Part shown: positions 1 to 6,427 of the stretch, piece by piece | Layout of the letters: each line of letters opens with the position of its first letter | Position numbering within the stretch: the stretch's first letter is position 1 | Source: Bacteroidaceae bacterium | Lineage (GTDB): Bacteria > Bacteroidota > Bacteroidia > Bacteroidales > Bacteroidaceae | Direction: 5' to 3' | Assembly (NCBI GenBank): GCA_030843315.1 | Contig: JAUUPT010000112.1 | Location: 1 to 8,686, forward strand | DNA: 8,686 bases | The notes under the pieces: generated by a model | Told to the model about the DNA's origin: nothing | Seen by the model: the letters and a program-made list of their open reading frames with translations, nothing else | Database searches by the model: none | Program-made: the position numbers and the translations under genes

Positions 1-515
1 TACGAGGGGTTCAACTTGATTTCAAACTTACGCTTGTTCTTCTCCTGTACAGTAGGAACGAGGATTGTCTTCTCGGGATAGGGTTTCTTCAACTCGGCGA
101 GTTCTTGCATCTCGAAGCTGTCCAGACCATATAAATAAGGAGTAGTTATCCGGTTGTCGTAAGGTATGAAATCGTAGGTGTTATGGATGGAGTAGCGCAG
201 TTCGCCTACGTTCGGCAACTCTGCTTTTCCTTCTTCGTGAAGGGCTGCAAAGACTTCTTTCACCTCTTTCTCCACAATCTTGGTGGCGTCGGAGAAGTTG
301 GTGCCGTAAACAGCCATGTATGATTGTACCAGCAGGCCGTCGTTCATCTTCAACTGGGGGTTGAAGCCGATGATGCGCGTAGGGGGCAAGAATATATTTT
401 CTTCCGCCACTCTTGTAGCCGGAGTGTAATGGGCCACGAATCCGCCCAAACCCGGAACGATGACGCAATCGTTCTCCAATAACAGGACTTCTATATGCTG
501 TGCTAAATCAATCAT
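1..515 (-). CDS. HU-CCDC81 domain protein, N-terminal part (3' end outside window)
   Basis: The reading frame opens at the ATG at 515-513 and stays open to the left edge, giving 171 residues with no stop. It begins MIDLAQHIEVLLLENDCVIV. Residues 16-27 (DCVIVPGLGGFV) and 51-62 (FNPQLKMNDGLL) match, from memory, the paired prokaryotic HU-CCDC81 domains of Bacteroidetes. The first domain spans about residues 1-58 and the second about 59-135, with VGELRY at 103-108. In known relatives these two HU-like domains are followed by a low-complexity linker, a membrane segment and a C-terminal SPOR peptidoglycan-binding domain; the linker probably begins near residue 140 here. The role is not settled: a link between DNA or another ligand and the cell envelope has been proposed. 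The gene is divergent from rmlC. Its start codon lies only four bases beyond a -7 promoter match, so the mRNA may be leaderless. The C-terminal SPOR domain cannot be seen. Confidence 0.8.
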   Translation of the reverse strand, partial: MIDLAQHIEVLLLENDCVIVPGLGGFVAHYTPATRVAEENIFLPPTRIIGFNPQLKMNDGLLVQSYMAVYGTNFSDATKIVEKEVKEVFAALHEEGKAELPNVGELRYSIHNTYDFIPYDNRITTPYLYGLDSFEMQELAELKKPYPEKTILVPTVQEKNKRKFEIKLNPS

Positions 516-519
516 AATG

Positions 520-527
520 CAAAAGTA
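520..527 (-). promoter_or_regulatory. Predicted -7 promoter element of the HU-CCDC81 gene
   Basis: Read on the minus strand this is TACTTTTG, a perfect match to the Bacteroidetes -7 consensus TAnnTTTG. I find no convincing -33 TTTG at the usual 19-21 bp spacing. With the usual geometry, transcription would start at or within a base or two of the A of the ATG at position 515. Confidence 0.55.
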
Positions 528-601
528 ACGGAAATATCGGATATTCGCCGTCCACCGGAACTTTTTCTTATCAACAAATTATAAACAAGCATTATTTTTT
601 C

Positions 602-609
602 TACTTTTG
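602..609 (+). promoter_or_regulatory. Predicted -7 promoter element of the rmlC operon
   Basis: TACTTTTG matches TAnnTTTG exactly and lies 35 bases before the rmlC ATG, giving a 5' leader of about 30 bases. It is the same octamer as the divergent promoter at 520-527. No clear -33 TTTG is visible; the upstream stretch is simply AT-rich. Confidence 0.55.
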
Positions 610-644
610 CACCGTGTTATCACGCATATAAAACATTTTTTGAA

Positions 645-1193
645 ATGAACTACATTCAAACAGAAATCGACGGCGTGTGGCTGATAGAACCTAAAGTGTT
701 CAACGACGCGCGCGGATATTTTATGGAAGCCTTTAAGGAAGAGGAGTTTCGCGCTCATGTCGGAGATGTCCACTTCATACAGGATAATGAATCCCGGTCT
801 TCATTCGGTGTGTTGCGCGGTCTGCACTATCAGAAAGGTGATTGCAGCCAGGCGAAGCTTGTACGTGTTATCAAAGGCACGGTGCTCGACGTTGCCGTAG
901 ATTTGAGAAAGTCTTCTCCTACTTTCGGGAAGTACGTCAGTGTGGAGTTGAGCGATGAAAACAAACGCCAGTTCTTTATTCCGCGCGGATTTGCCCACGG
1001 CTTTCTGGTGCTGAGCGACGATGCTATCTTTACTTATAAGGTAGACAACGCCTATGCGCCGCAAGCAGAAGCGTCCATTCGCTTCAACGACGAAACCATC
1101 GGCATAGAATGGCCGGTGCCGGAAGAGCAACTAATATTATCAGATAAAGACGGACACGCTGTATCGCTGAAAGATGCAGTATATTTTGAATAA
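645..1193 (+). CDS. rmlC: dTDP-4-dehydrorhamnose 3,5-epimerase
   Basis: RmlC converts dTDP-4-keto-6-deoxyglucose to dTDP-4-keto-rhamnose by epimerising C3 and C5, the third step of dTDP-L-rhamnose synthesis in the cytoplasm. The 182-residue length is normal for the family. The cupin fold signature is present: RGYF at 23-26, RGLHYQ at 58-63 with the catalytic-base His61, Lys71 in the substrate pocket, PRGFAHGF at 113-120, Tyr131 in TYKVD, and SDKD at 166-169 carrying the aspartate of the His-Asp pair. The ATG at 645 is the first in frame and gives the canonical N-terminus MNYIQTEIDGVWLIEP. It is the first gene of a tight operon; the UDP-glucose dehydrogenase ATG follows its stop after 4 bases. 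No rmlA, rmlB or rmlD is present in the window, so the rest of the pathway must be encoded elsewhere. Confidence 0.95.
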   Translation: MNYIQTEIDGVWLIEPKVFNDARGYFMEAFKEEEFRAHVGDVHFIQDNESRSSFGVLRGLHYQKGDCSQAKLVRVIKGTVLDVAVDLRKSSPTFGKYVSVELSDENKRQFFIPRGFAHGFLVLSDDAIFTYKVDNAYAPQAEASIRFNDETIGIEWPVPEEQLILSDKDGHAVSLKDAVYFE

Positions 1194-1197
1194 CCAT

Positions 1198-2511
1198 ATG
1201 AAAATAGCTATTGTCGGTACAGGATACGTCGGTTTAGTGACCGGAACCTGCTTTGCGGAAATTGGTGTCAACGTGATATGCGTAGATACAAACAGTGAAA
1301 AGATAGAGGCATTGAAAAAGGGCATTATTCCTATCTACGAAAATGGATTGGAAGAAATGGTAAACCGTAACATAAGGGCAGGACGCCTGCAATTTACTAC
1401 TTCTTTGGAAAGTTGCCTGGATGAAGTCGATGTGATATTCAGTGCCGTGGGTACGCCTCCCGATGAAGACGGAAGCGCCGACCTGAGCTATGTGTTGGAA
1501 GTGGCCCGCACCATCGGACGCAATATGAAGAAGTATGTGCTGGTGGTTACTAAGAGTACGGTACCTGTGGGTACGGCTCGGAAAGTGCGTGCTACCATTC
1601 AGGAAGAACTGGATAAGAGAGGGGTGGCGCTGGAATTTGACGTTGCTTCGAATCCCGAATTCCTGAAAGAAGGTACTGCCGTCAACGACTTCATGAGCCC
1701 CGACCGCGTAGTGGTGGGAGTGGAGTCCGAACGTGCACAGGAGTTAATGAGCAAACTCTATAAGCCGTTCTTATTGAATAACTTCCGCGTCATCTTCATG
1801 GATATTCCTTCTGCCGAAATGACGAAATATGCAGCCAACTCCATGCTGGCTACCCGTATCAGCTTTATGAACGACATAGCCAACCTGTGCGAACTGGTGG
1901 GAGCGGACGTGAACATGGTGCGCAGCGGTATCGGTTCGGACACCCGAATCGGACGTAAATTCCTTTATCCGGGCATTGGTTATGGCGGTTCTTGCTTCCC
2001 GAAAGATGTAAAGGCGCTGATAAAGACAGCAGAGCAAAACGGCTATAAGATGCGTGTGCTCCAGGCTGTGGAAGAAGTGAACGATGAACAGAAAAGCATC
2101 CTGTTCGAGAAGTTGCAGAAGCATTATAATAACGACCTGCAAGGAAAAACCATTGCCTTGTGGGGGCTTGCCTTCAAACCGGAGACGGATGATATGCGCG
2201 AAGCGCCTGCCTTGGTACTGATAGACAAGTTGCTGAAAGCCGGTTGCAAAGTGCGCGTTTACGACGCAGCTGCTATGGACGAATGCCGTCGCCGCATCGG
2301 AGACTGCATTTACTATGCAACGGATTTGTACGATGCCGCCCTGGATGCAGATGCCCTGATGCTGGTGACGGAATGGAAAGAATTCCGCTTGCCGTCGTGG
2401 GCTGTCATCAAAAAGACCATGGAACAGCCTGTGGTACTGGACGGCCGTAATATCTACGAAAAGAAAGATATGGAAGAGCAAGGGTTTACATACTATTGCA
2501 TCGGAAAATAA
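1198..2511 (+). CDS. ugd: UDP-glucose 6-dehydrogenase
   Basis: The enzyme oxidises UDP-glucose twice with NAD+ to UDP-glucuronate, a precursor for capsule and other surface glycans. From the ATG at 1198 the protein has 437 residues, the usual length. An upstream in-frame ATG at 1174 lies inside rmlC and would add eight residues before the Rossmann strand, so 1198 is preferred: it starts directly at MKIAIVGTGYVG, the GxGxxG NAD-binding motif. Other family hallmarks are NPEFLKEGTA (152-161), EMTKYAAN with Lys210 and Asn214, and GGSCFPKD (263-270) with the catalytic Cys266 and Asp270. The C-terminal UDP-binding domain begins near residue 315 and contains WGLAFKPETDDMREAP (322-337). All key residues are intact. 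Related nucleotide-sugar dehydrogenases such as UDP-ManNAc dehydrogenase are less likely because the pattern is that of the UDP-glucose/GDP-mannose subfamily closest to Ugd. Confidence 0.92.
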   Translation: MKIAIVGTGYVGLVTGTCFAEIGVNVICVDTNSEKIEALKKGIIPIYENGLEEMVNRNIRAGRLQFTTSLESCLDEVDVIFSAVGTPPDEDGSADLSYVLEVARTIGRNMKKYVLVVTKSTVPVGTARKVRATIQEELDKRGVALEFDVASNPEFLKEGTAVNDFMSPDRVVVGVESERAQELMSKLYKPFLLNNFRVIFMDIPSAEMTKYAANSMLATRISFMNDIANLCELVGADVNMVRSGIGSDTRIGRKFLYPGIGYGGSCFPKDVKALIKTAEQNGYKMRVLQAVEEVNDEQKSILFEKLQKHYNNDLQGKTIALWGLAFKPETDDMREAPALVLIDKLLKAGCKVRVYDAAAMDECRRRIGDCIYYATDLYDAALDADALMLVTEWKEFRLPSWAVIKKTMEQPVVLDGRNIYEKKDMEEQGFTYYCIGK

Positions 2512-2531
2512 AAACAGAAAGAAGGGACGCT

Positions 2532-3329
2532 ATGATAAAGTGGAGTGCAGTTTCTATTGTGCTTGCTGTTTTGTTGGCATCATGTGGCAGCAACCGGAGT
2601 GGAGAGGCTTCTGAGAAGGAAGACCTTACGGCCAAGCAATTGCTGCAAGGCGTATGGCTGGACGATGAAACAGAAATGCCATTGATGCACATTGAGGGAG
2701 ACAGCATTTACTATGCCGATCCGCAAAATGCTCCCGTTTCATTCAAGATTGTCCATGATACCATCTATATATATGGTAACGAAACCGTAGCCTACAAGAT
2801 AGACCGGCAGACGGAGTATAGTTTCTGGTTTCACTCCCTGCCCGACGAGATTATGAAAATGCATAAATCGGAGAATGCAGAAGACAGTCTGGTCTTTGGC
2901 AATCGCGAGGTAGAGGTGATTCCCACAACGACGGAGGTGGTAAAGAAAGATAGCGTGGTGGTGTACAAGGGCATAAGATACAGAGGATATGTGTACATCA
3001 ATCCTTCTAAAATGAAAGTCATCAGGACATCTTATAATGATACGGGAATCAGCGTGGACAACGTGTACTACGACAATGTGATACACATCTGTGTGTACGA
3101 GGGCAAGCAGTTGCTTTACGGGCAAGACGTTACTAAAAAGGATTTTATCGGCATATTTCCGGAAGATATTCTGAATCAGATGATTCTTGCTGACATGAAC
3201 TTTATGGGAGTGGACGGCAAAGGCTACCACTACCAGGCAACGCTTCGTATTCCCGAGAGCTCCGGGTATAATCTGGTAGATATGACCATTGGTTTTGATA
3301 ATGGAATAAACATAAAAAAAGCGGAGTAA
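2532..3329 (+). CDS. Putative lipoprotein of unknown function (possibly DUF4738-like)
   Basis: The 265-residue protein starts with a lipoprotein signal peptide: basic MIK, a hydrophobic stretch to residue 16, and the lipobox LASC with the acylated Cys18, followed by GSNRSGEASEKED, a flexible polar spacer. The ATG at 2532 is preferred over the in-frame ATG at 2496, because 2496 overlaps ugd and would put 12 charged residues before the signal. A purine-rich AGAAGGGA lies just upstream of 2532. The mature part is rich in Tyr, Asp and Val with alternating beta-strand patterns (for example VYKGIRYRGYVYINPSKMKV). It has no recognised catalytic motif. The fold resembles my recollection of the Bacteroides DUF4738 lipoproteins, but this is tentative. 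The gene follows ugd by 20 bases and is probably co-transcribed with rmlC and ugd. A connection with surface glycans is only inferred from position. Confidence 0.8.
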   Translation: MIKWSAVSIVLAVLLASCGSNRSGEASEKEDLTAKQLLQGVWLDDETEMPLMHIEGDSIYYADPQNAPVSFKIVHDTIYIYGNETVAYKIDRQTEYSFWFHSLPDEIMKMHKSENAEDSLVFGNREVEVIPTTTEVVKKDSVVVYKGIRYRGYVYINPSKMKVIRTSYNDTGISVDNVYYDNVIHICVYEGKQLLYGQDVTKKDFIGIFPEDILNQMILADMNFMGVDGKGYHYQATLRIPESSGYNLVDMTIGFDNGINIKKAE

Positions 3330-3342
3330 ATCCGCTTTTTTT
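3314..3342. terminator. Bidirectional terminator between the lipoprotein gene and the helicase gene
   Basis: The arms AAAAAAAGCGGA (3314-3325) and TCCGCTTTTTTT (3331-3342) are perfectly complementary around the 5-base loop GTAAA. The A and T runs on both sides give a U-tract on either strand, so it can end both convergent transcripts. The TAA stop of the lipoprotein gene (3327-3329) is in the loop. Confidence 0.9.
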
Positions 3343-3358
3343 ATTTCTTGTTATTCTC

Positions 3359-4636
3359 TCAAGATGCTTTGTTCTCCGGTCGTTTCGGTCGGCCATTGCC
3401 ACTATTCCGGTTGTTCCGGTCGTTTCTCCCTTTGCTGCGTCCGCCATTATTGCCCCGGAATCCGCCGCCTCCGCCCGCACGGGGCTTGTATTCGGGGGCT
3501 TCGCCGAGTTCTGCGGGAACCGGTATCTTATATATATCCTTATCCAGGAACTTCTCGATATTCTTAAAGTTTCCCTGTTCTTTTTCGGAGATAAAGGTGA
3601 TGGCAACGCCGTCATTGTTGGCACGCGCCGTACGGCCGATGCGATGCACATAGTCCTCGCTGTCGTGGGGCACATCGTAATTCAGCACCAGGCGGATATC
3701 GTCGATGTCAATGCCTCTCGCCACAATATCCGTGGCAACCAGGATGTTGATGCGGCCTGCCTTGAACTCATACATTACTTCTTCGCGCTGCGACTGCTCC
3801 AGGTCGGAATGCATTTCCCCGACATTCAGCTTCATTTGCTTCAATGCTTTCGTCACTTCTTTCACTTTCAGTTTGGAAGAGGCGAAGATGATGACACGTT
3901 CCGGGGTTTCTTCGGCAAAAAGATTACGGATGATACCTAATTTCTGATTCTCGTAGCACACGTATGCGGCTTGTACTATCTTTTCGGCCGGCTTGGAAAC
4001 TGCCAGTTTCACTTCGGCGGGATTGTTCAGGATGTTGCCTGCCAACTGTTGAATCTTGGCGGGCATGGTGGCGGAGAACATAATCGTCTGGCGCTCTTTG
4101 GGGAGATACTTCACAATCTGCATGATGTCGTCGTAGAATCCCATGTCCAGCATACGGTCTGCCTCGTCCAGAATGAAGTAGGAGACACGCGAAAGGTCTA
4201 CATAGCCCAAGCTGAGGTGGGCAATCAGGCGTCCCGGGGTAGCGATTACAACATCGGCGCCCAGGGTCAGTCCTCTTTTCTGTTGCTCGAACAAGACTCC
4301 GTCATTACCGCCGTAAACAGCTACGCTGGAAACAGGCATGAAGTAGGAAAAGCCTTCCATCTGCTGGTCTATCTGTTGCGCCAATTCGCGGGTAGGGGCC
4401 ATTACGATGCAGTTGATGGCATCTGCCGGATGTTTTCCCTCTTCGGATAGTTGGTTCAATATCGGCAGTAAGTAGGCGGCTGTTTTTCCCGTTCCGGTTT
4501 GGGCAACTGCTATTAGGTCTCGACCTTCGAGTATAACGGGAATTGATTTTTCTTGTATGGGGGTGCACTCTTCAAAGCGCATGGCATCCAGTGCTTCGAG
4601 CACGTTGTCATTTAATTGTAGTTCGGAAAACTTCAT
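3359..4636 (-). CDS. RhlE-like DEAD-box ATP-dependent RNA helicase
   Basis: This 425-residue cytoplasmic RNA helicase has every DEAD-box motif in order. These are the Q motif (FEECTPIQEKSIP, 21-33), Walker A AQTGTGKT (45-52), PTRELAQQ (81-88), GG (109-110), TPGRL (133-137), the DEAD Walker B (157-160), SAT (188-190), IIFASSK (249-255), TDIVARGID (302-310) and HRIGRTAR (331-338). The core ends near residue 375. A disordered basic tail rich in Gly, Arg and Asn follows (386-420), as in RhlE-type helicases that bind RNA non-specifically. Likely roles are ribosome assembly, mRNA turnover or cold adaptation; the sequence does not tell which. The start at 4636 places the Q motif at the normal distance. 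It is preceded by its own promoter and by the serB terminator, so it is probably monocistronic. Its stop is 17 bases from the bidirectional terminator shared with the convergent lipoprotein gene. Confidence 0.93.
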   Translation of the reverse strand: MKFSELQLNDNVLEALDAMRFEECTPIQEKSIPVILEGRDLIAVAQTGTGKTAAYLLPILNQLSEEGKHPADAINCIVMAPTRELAQQIDQQMEGFSYFMPVSSVAVYGGNDGVLFEQQKRGLTLGADVVIATPGRLIAHLSLGYVDLSRVSYFILDEADRMLDMGFYDDIMQIVKYLPKERQTIMFSATMPAKIQQLAGNILNNPAEVKLAVSKPAEKIVQAAYVCYENQKLGIIRNLFAEETPERVIIFASSKLKVKEVTKALKQMKLNVGEMHSDLEQSQREEVMYEFKAGRINILVATDIVARGIDIDDIRLVLNYDVPHDSEDYVHRIGRTARANNDGVAITFISEKEQGNFKNIEKFLDKDIYKIPVPAELGEAPEYKPRAGGGGGFRGNNGGRSKGRNDRNNRNSGNGRPKRPENKAS

Positions 4637-4656
4637 GTGTCTCTTTTGATTTGCTG

Positions 4657-4664
4657 CAAAGATA
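4657..4664 (-). promoter_or_regulatory. Predicted -7 promoter element of the DEAD-box helicase gene
   Basis: On the minus strand this reads TATCTTTG, an exact TAnnTTTG match, 20 bases before the start codon at 4636. The predicted transcript would have a leader of roughly 15 bases. The -33 region falls in the 13-base repeat at 4679-4691 and shows no TTTG. Confidence 0.6.
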
Positions 4665-4678
4665 GTGAAAAGGCTGCT

Positions 4679-4712
4679 AAAATAAGCTCTTACAATAAAA
4701 AAATAAGCTCTT
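4679..4712. repeat. 13-bp direct repeat covering the terminator arm
   Basis: AAAATAAGCTCTT occurs at 4679-4691 and again at 4700-4712, offset by 21 bases. The second copy is the outer arm and A-run of the serB terminator. The first is a spare copy lying in the -33 region of the helicase promoter. On the minus strand each copy reads AAGAGCTTATTTT, that is, a terminator arm followed by T residues. Confidence 0.75.
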
Positions 4713-4739
4713 GGGATAATTAATTATCCCAAGAGCTTA
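4704..4739 (-). terminator. Palindromic terminator downstream of serB
   Basis: The 36-base stretch is a perfect palindrome with 18-base half-sites; TAAGCTCTTGGGATAATT pairs with its exact complement. In RNA it would form a stem of about 16 bp with a short loop. On the minus strand it is followed directly by a run of T residues (complement of 4697-4703), typical of an intrinsic terminator for serB, whose stop is 25 bases upstream. The 13 bases at 4700-4712, covering the end of one arm and the A-run, are repeated at 4679-4691. Confidence 0.88.
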
Positions 4740-4764
4740 CGGATTTATTGCAAAAGTATCTTTT

Positions 4765-5994
4765 TTATCGGGGAATGTCGATGTACGAATCTTTGAAGCC
4801 GAGGAAATAAAGCACTCCGTCCAGTCCGATGGTGTTGATGGACTGCTTGGCATTTGCCACTACCTTGGGTTTGGCGTGGAAAGCGATTCCCAGTCCGGCA
4901 ACTCCGAGCATCGGCAGGTCGTTGGCGCCATCGCCCACGGCAATGGTCTGGGCAATATCCACTTTCTCGACCTGGGCTATCAGCCGCAGCAGTTCCGCTT
5001 TGCGTTTGCCGTCCACCACATCGCCGAGGTAACGGCCGGTCAGTTTGCCGTTCTCTATTTCCAGTTCGTTGGCATATACATAGTCTATGCCGTACTTCTT
5101 TTGCAGATGCTGCCCGAAATAGGTAAAACCTCCTGAGAGGATGGCTATCTTGTAACCGTATTTCTTCAGGACATACATCAGGCGGTCCACACCCTCGGTT
5201 ATCGGCAGATTTTCTGCTATCTCGTGCATCACGGATTCATCCAAGCCTTTCAGCAGGGCCACTCTTTCGCGGAAGCTCTCGATGAAATCAATTTCACCGC
5301 GCATGGCACGTTCTGTAATGGCTTTTACCTGGTCGCCCACGCCTGCACGCATTGCCAACTCGTCAATTACTTCCGTCTCGATGAGCGTGGAGTCCATATC
5401 GAAACAGATTAACCGGCGCATCCGGCGGTACATATTATCCAGCTGGAAGGAGAAGTCCATTTCCAGGTCGGTGGCGAGTTGCATCAGTTGCTCCTGCATG
5501 GCGATGCGGTCCTTCGGCGTTCCGCGGACGGAGAATTCGATGCAGGCCCGCGTGCGCGATTCACACTCATTCAACGGGATACGTCCCGTGAGGCGCTTGA
5601 TGGCATCGATATTCATGTCTTGCTCTGCCAGGATGCGCGTGACGGCGGATATCTGGCGCGCCGATAACTTACGTCCCAACAGGGTGAGGATGTATCGGTT
5701 CTTGCCCTGCATAGTCACCCACTCTTCATATTCCTTGGTGGAGATGGGGTAGAAGCGGACGGTAACTCCCAAAGACGAAGCCTTGAAAAGAAGCTCCTTC
5801 ATGATGAAGCCCGAGTGTTGCTCTTCCGTCTTGCACAATATTCCCAGTGAAAGGGTGTTGTGGATGTCCGCCTGACCGATGTCGAGGATGGTGGCATCGT
5901 ACTTTGCCAGGATTTCGGTCACGGAAGCCGTCAGTCCCGGACGGTCTTCGCCCGTAATGCGGATCAGTATAAGTTCAGTGTTCAATGGTTGCAT
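4765..5994 (-). CDS. serB: Phosphoserine phosphatase with N-terminal ACT domains
   Basis: SerB hydrolyses O-phospho-L-serine to serine, the last step of serine biosynthesis. The 409-residue protein is longer than the E. coli enzyme because of its N-terminal regulatory part. An ACT domain spans about residues 7-85 (ILIRITGEDRPGLTASV and following). A second ACT-like segment spans about 100-185 (RYILTLLGRKLSARQISAVT). The HAD phosphatase domain runs from 193: motif I DMDST at 199-203 with nucleophile Asp199 and acid Asp201, a helical cap around 205-265, motif II LSGGF with Ser287, motif III around Lys330/Lys332 (DGKRKAELL), and motif IV GDGANDLPML (354-363) with Asp355 and Asp359 for Mg2+. All catalytic residues are present. 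ACT domains often bind amino acids, so feedback by serine is plausible but not shown. The gene stands alone with its own promoter and terminator. Confidence 0.95.
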   Translation of the reverse strand: MQPLNTELILIRITGEDRPGLTASVTEILAKYDATILDIGQADIHNTLSLGILCKTEEQHSGFIMKELLFKASSLGVTVRFYPISTKEYEEWVTMQGKNRYILTLLGRKLSARQISAVTRILAEQDMNIDAIKRLTGRIPLNECESRTRACIEFSVRGTPKDRIAMQEQLMQLATDLEMDFSFQLDNMYRRMRRLICFDMDSTLIETEVIDELAMRAGVGDQVKAITERAMRGEIDFIESFRERVALLKGLDESVMHEIAENLPITEGVDRLMYVLKKYGYKIAILSGGFTYFGQHLQKKYGIDYVYANELEIENGKLTGRYLGDVVDGKRKAELLRLIAQVEKVDIAQTIAVGDGANDLPMLGVAGLGIAFHAKPKVVANAKQSINTIGLDGVLYFLGFKDSYIDIPR

Positions 5995-6019
5995 AAGTCA
6001 TCTGCTTAATAATAGGCTG

Positions 6020-6027
6020 CAAAAATA
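6020..6027 (-). promoter_or_regulatory. Predicted -7 promoter element of serB
   Basis: On the minus strand this reads TATTTTTG, matching TAnnTTTG, 25 bases before the serB ATG. The nearest upstream TTTG (complement of 6043-6046) is only 15 bp away, shorter than the usual 19-21 bp, so no -33 element is called. Confidence 0.5.
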
Positions 6028-6073
6028 GTGTAAAAACGAATGCAAAAGAAATTTATCTCTATTTTTACATCCA

Positions 6074-6183
6074 AAAACATTGCCGCTTTTCACGCAAAAC
6101 ATTGCCGCTTCCGGGCGAAAACATTACTTCTTTTGAGGCAAAACAATGCCGCTTTTTCTCCGGGACATCGCTTCTCTTTGTTC
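6074..6183. repeat. 22-bp tandem repeat array, four copies plus one degenerate
   Basis: Units start at 6074, 6096, 6118, 6140 and 6162, exactly 22 bases apart. Copies 1 and 2 share the 15-base core AAAACATTGCCGCTT. Copy 4 differs by one base in it (AAAACAATGCCGCTT). Copy 3 keeps AAAACATT and CTT with changes between. Copy 5 retains only ACAT and CGCTT-like remnants. The last 7 bases of each unit vary. The spacing is close to two helical turns, as in iterons or arrays of protein-binding sites. The array sits between divergent promoters, about 50 bases upstream of the serB -7 element. Its function is unknown. Confidence 0.85.
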
Positions 6184-6286
6184 AGATTATCCCGCCCTTC
6201 AGAGTATAAAAGTAGGGGATGAATGCGCAAAATATGCTAAATAACATAAAAAACGACACCGAAAAAGTAAGAAAATTGCTTGTTTA

Positions 6287-6319
6287 TTTGGAAGTTAGTT
6301 TAAGAATTACTTACCTTTG
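6287..6319 (+). promoter_or_regulatory. Promoter of the small ORF and thioredoxin-like gene
   Basis: TTTG at 6287-6290 and TACCTTTG at 6312-6319 are exact matches to the Bacteroidetes -33 and -7 elements. The 21-base spacing is within the usual range. This is the best-formed promoter in the window. Transcription is expected to begin near 6324, leaving about 30 bases before the small ORF and about 128 before the thioredoxin-like ATG. Confidence 0.75.
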
Positions 6320-6351
6320 CAACCGATTTCAGAATTAAAGGCTTTGAATAT

Positions 6352-6427
6352 CAATGAATTCCTATTCATTGCAAGGTCTGAAAAGACGATGTTCCGGGAA
6401 GAAATCACTGTTGAAGGCAGTCCCGGA
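6352..6427 (+). promoter_or_regulatory. Hairpin-rich leader of the thioredoxin-like transcript
   Basis: Three possible hairpins follow one another in the predicted RNA. The first is CAATGAAT/ATTCATTG (6352-6359 with 6364-6371), an 8-bp stem with loop TCCT that buries the small ORF start codon. The second is GTCT/AGAC around a GAAA tetraloop (6376-6387). The third is TCCGGGA/TCCCGGA (6393-6399 with 6421-6427), with a possible inner ACTG/CAGT stem competing for the last base. No known riboswitch class is recognised. All three overlap the small ORF, so part of the structure may be incidental to coding. Confidence 0.45.

Larger units (their letters stand above)
5995..6353. other. Gene-free region between serB and the divergent small ORF/thioredoxin-like operon
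   Basis: From left to right it contains the serB promoter, a 22-bp tandem repeat array (6074-6183), an AT-rich stretch without recognised features (6184-6286) and the promoter of the rightward operon (6287-6319). Open frames here, such as 6040-6222 and 6219-6338, run through the repeats or the promoter and are not supported as genes. Confidence 0.7.

Noticed and set aside
181..468. 95-codon minus-strand ORF in the left part of the window
   Set aside because: It is out of frame with the HU-CCDC81 reading frame, which covers the same bases with recognisable domain motifs.
1174..1197. Upstream start for UDP-glucose dehydrogenase
   Set aside because: It would add eight residues encoded inside rmlC before the Rossmann strand; the ATG at 1198 gives the standard N-terminus.
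6074..6183. CRISPR array
   Set aside because: Units are contiguous 22-mers with only about 7 variable bases between cores, far too short for spacers, and no cas genes are present.
6040..6222. 60-codon plus-strand ORF across the 22-bp repeats
   Set aside because: Its sequence is a direct translation of the repeat array with no promoter or ribosome site at a fitting distance, and 22 bp is not a multiple of 3, so repeats fall in different frames. It looks like a chance opening.
6219..6338. 39-codon ORF starting MNAQNMLNN upstream of the small ORF
   Set aside because: It runs straight through the -33 and -7 promoter elements, so it would not be on the predicted transcript, and I see no promoter of its own.
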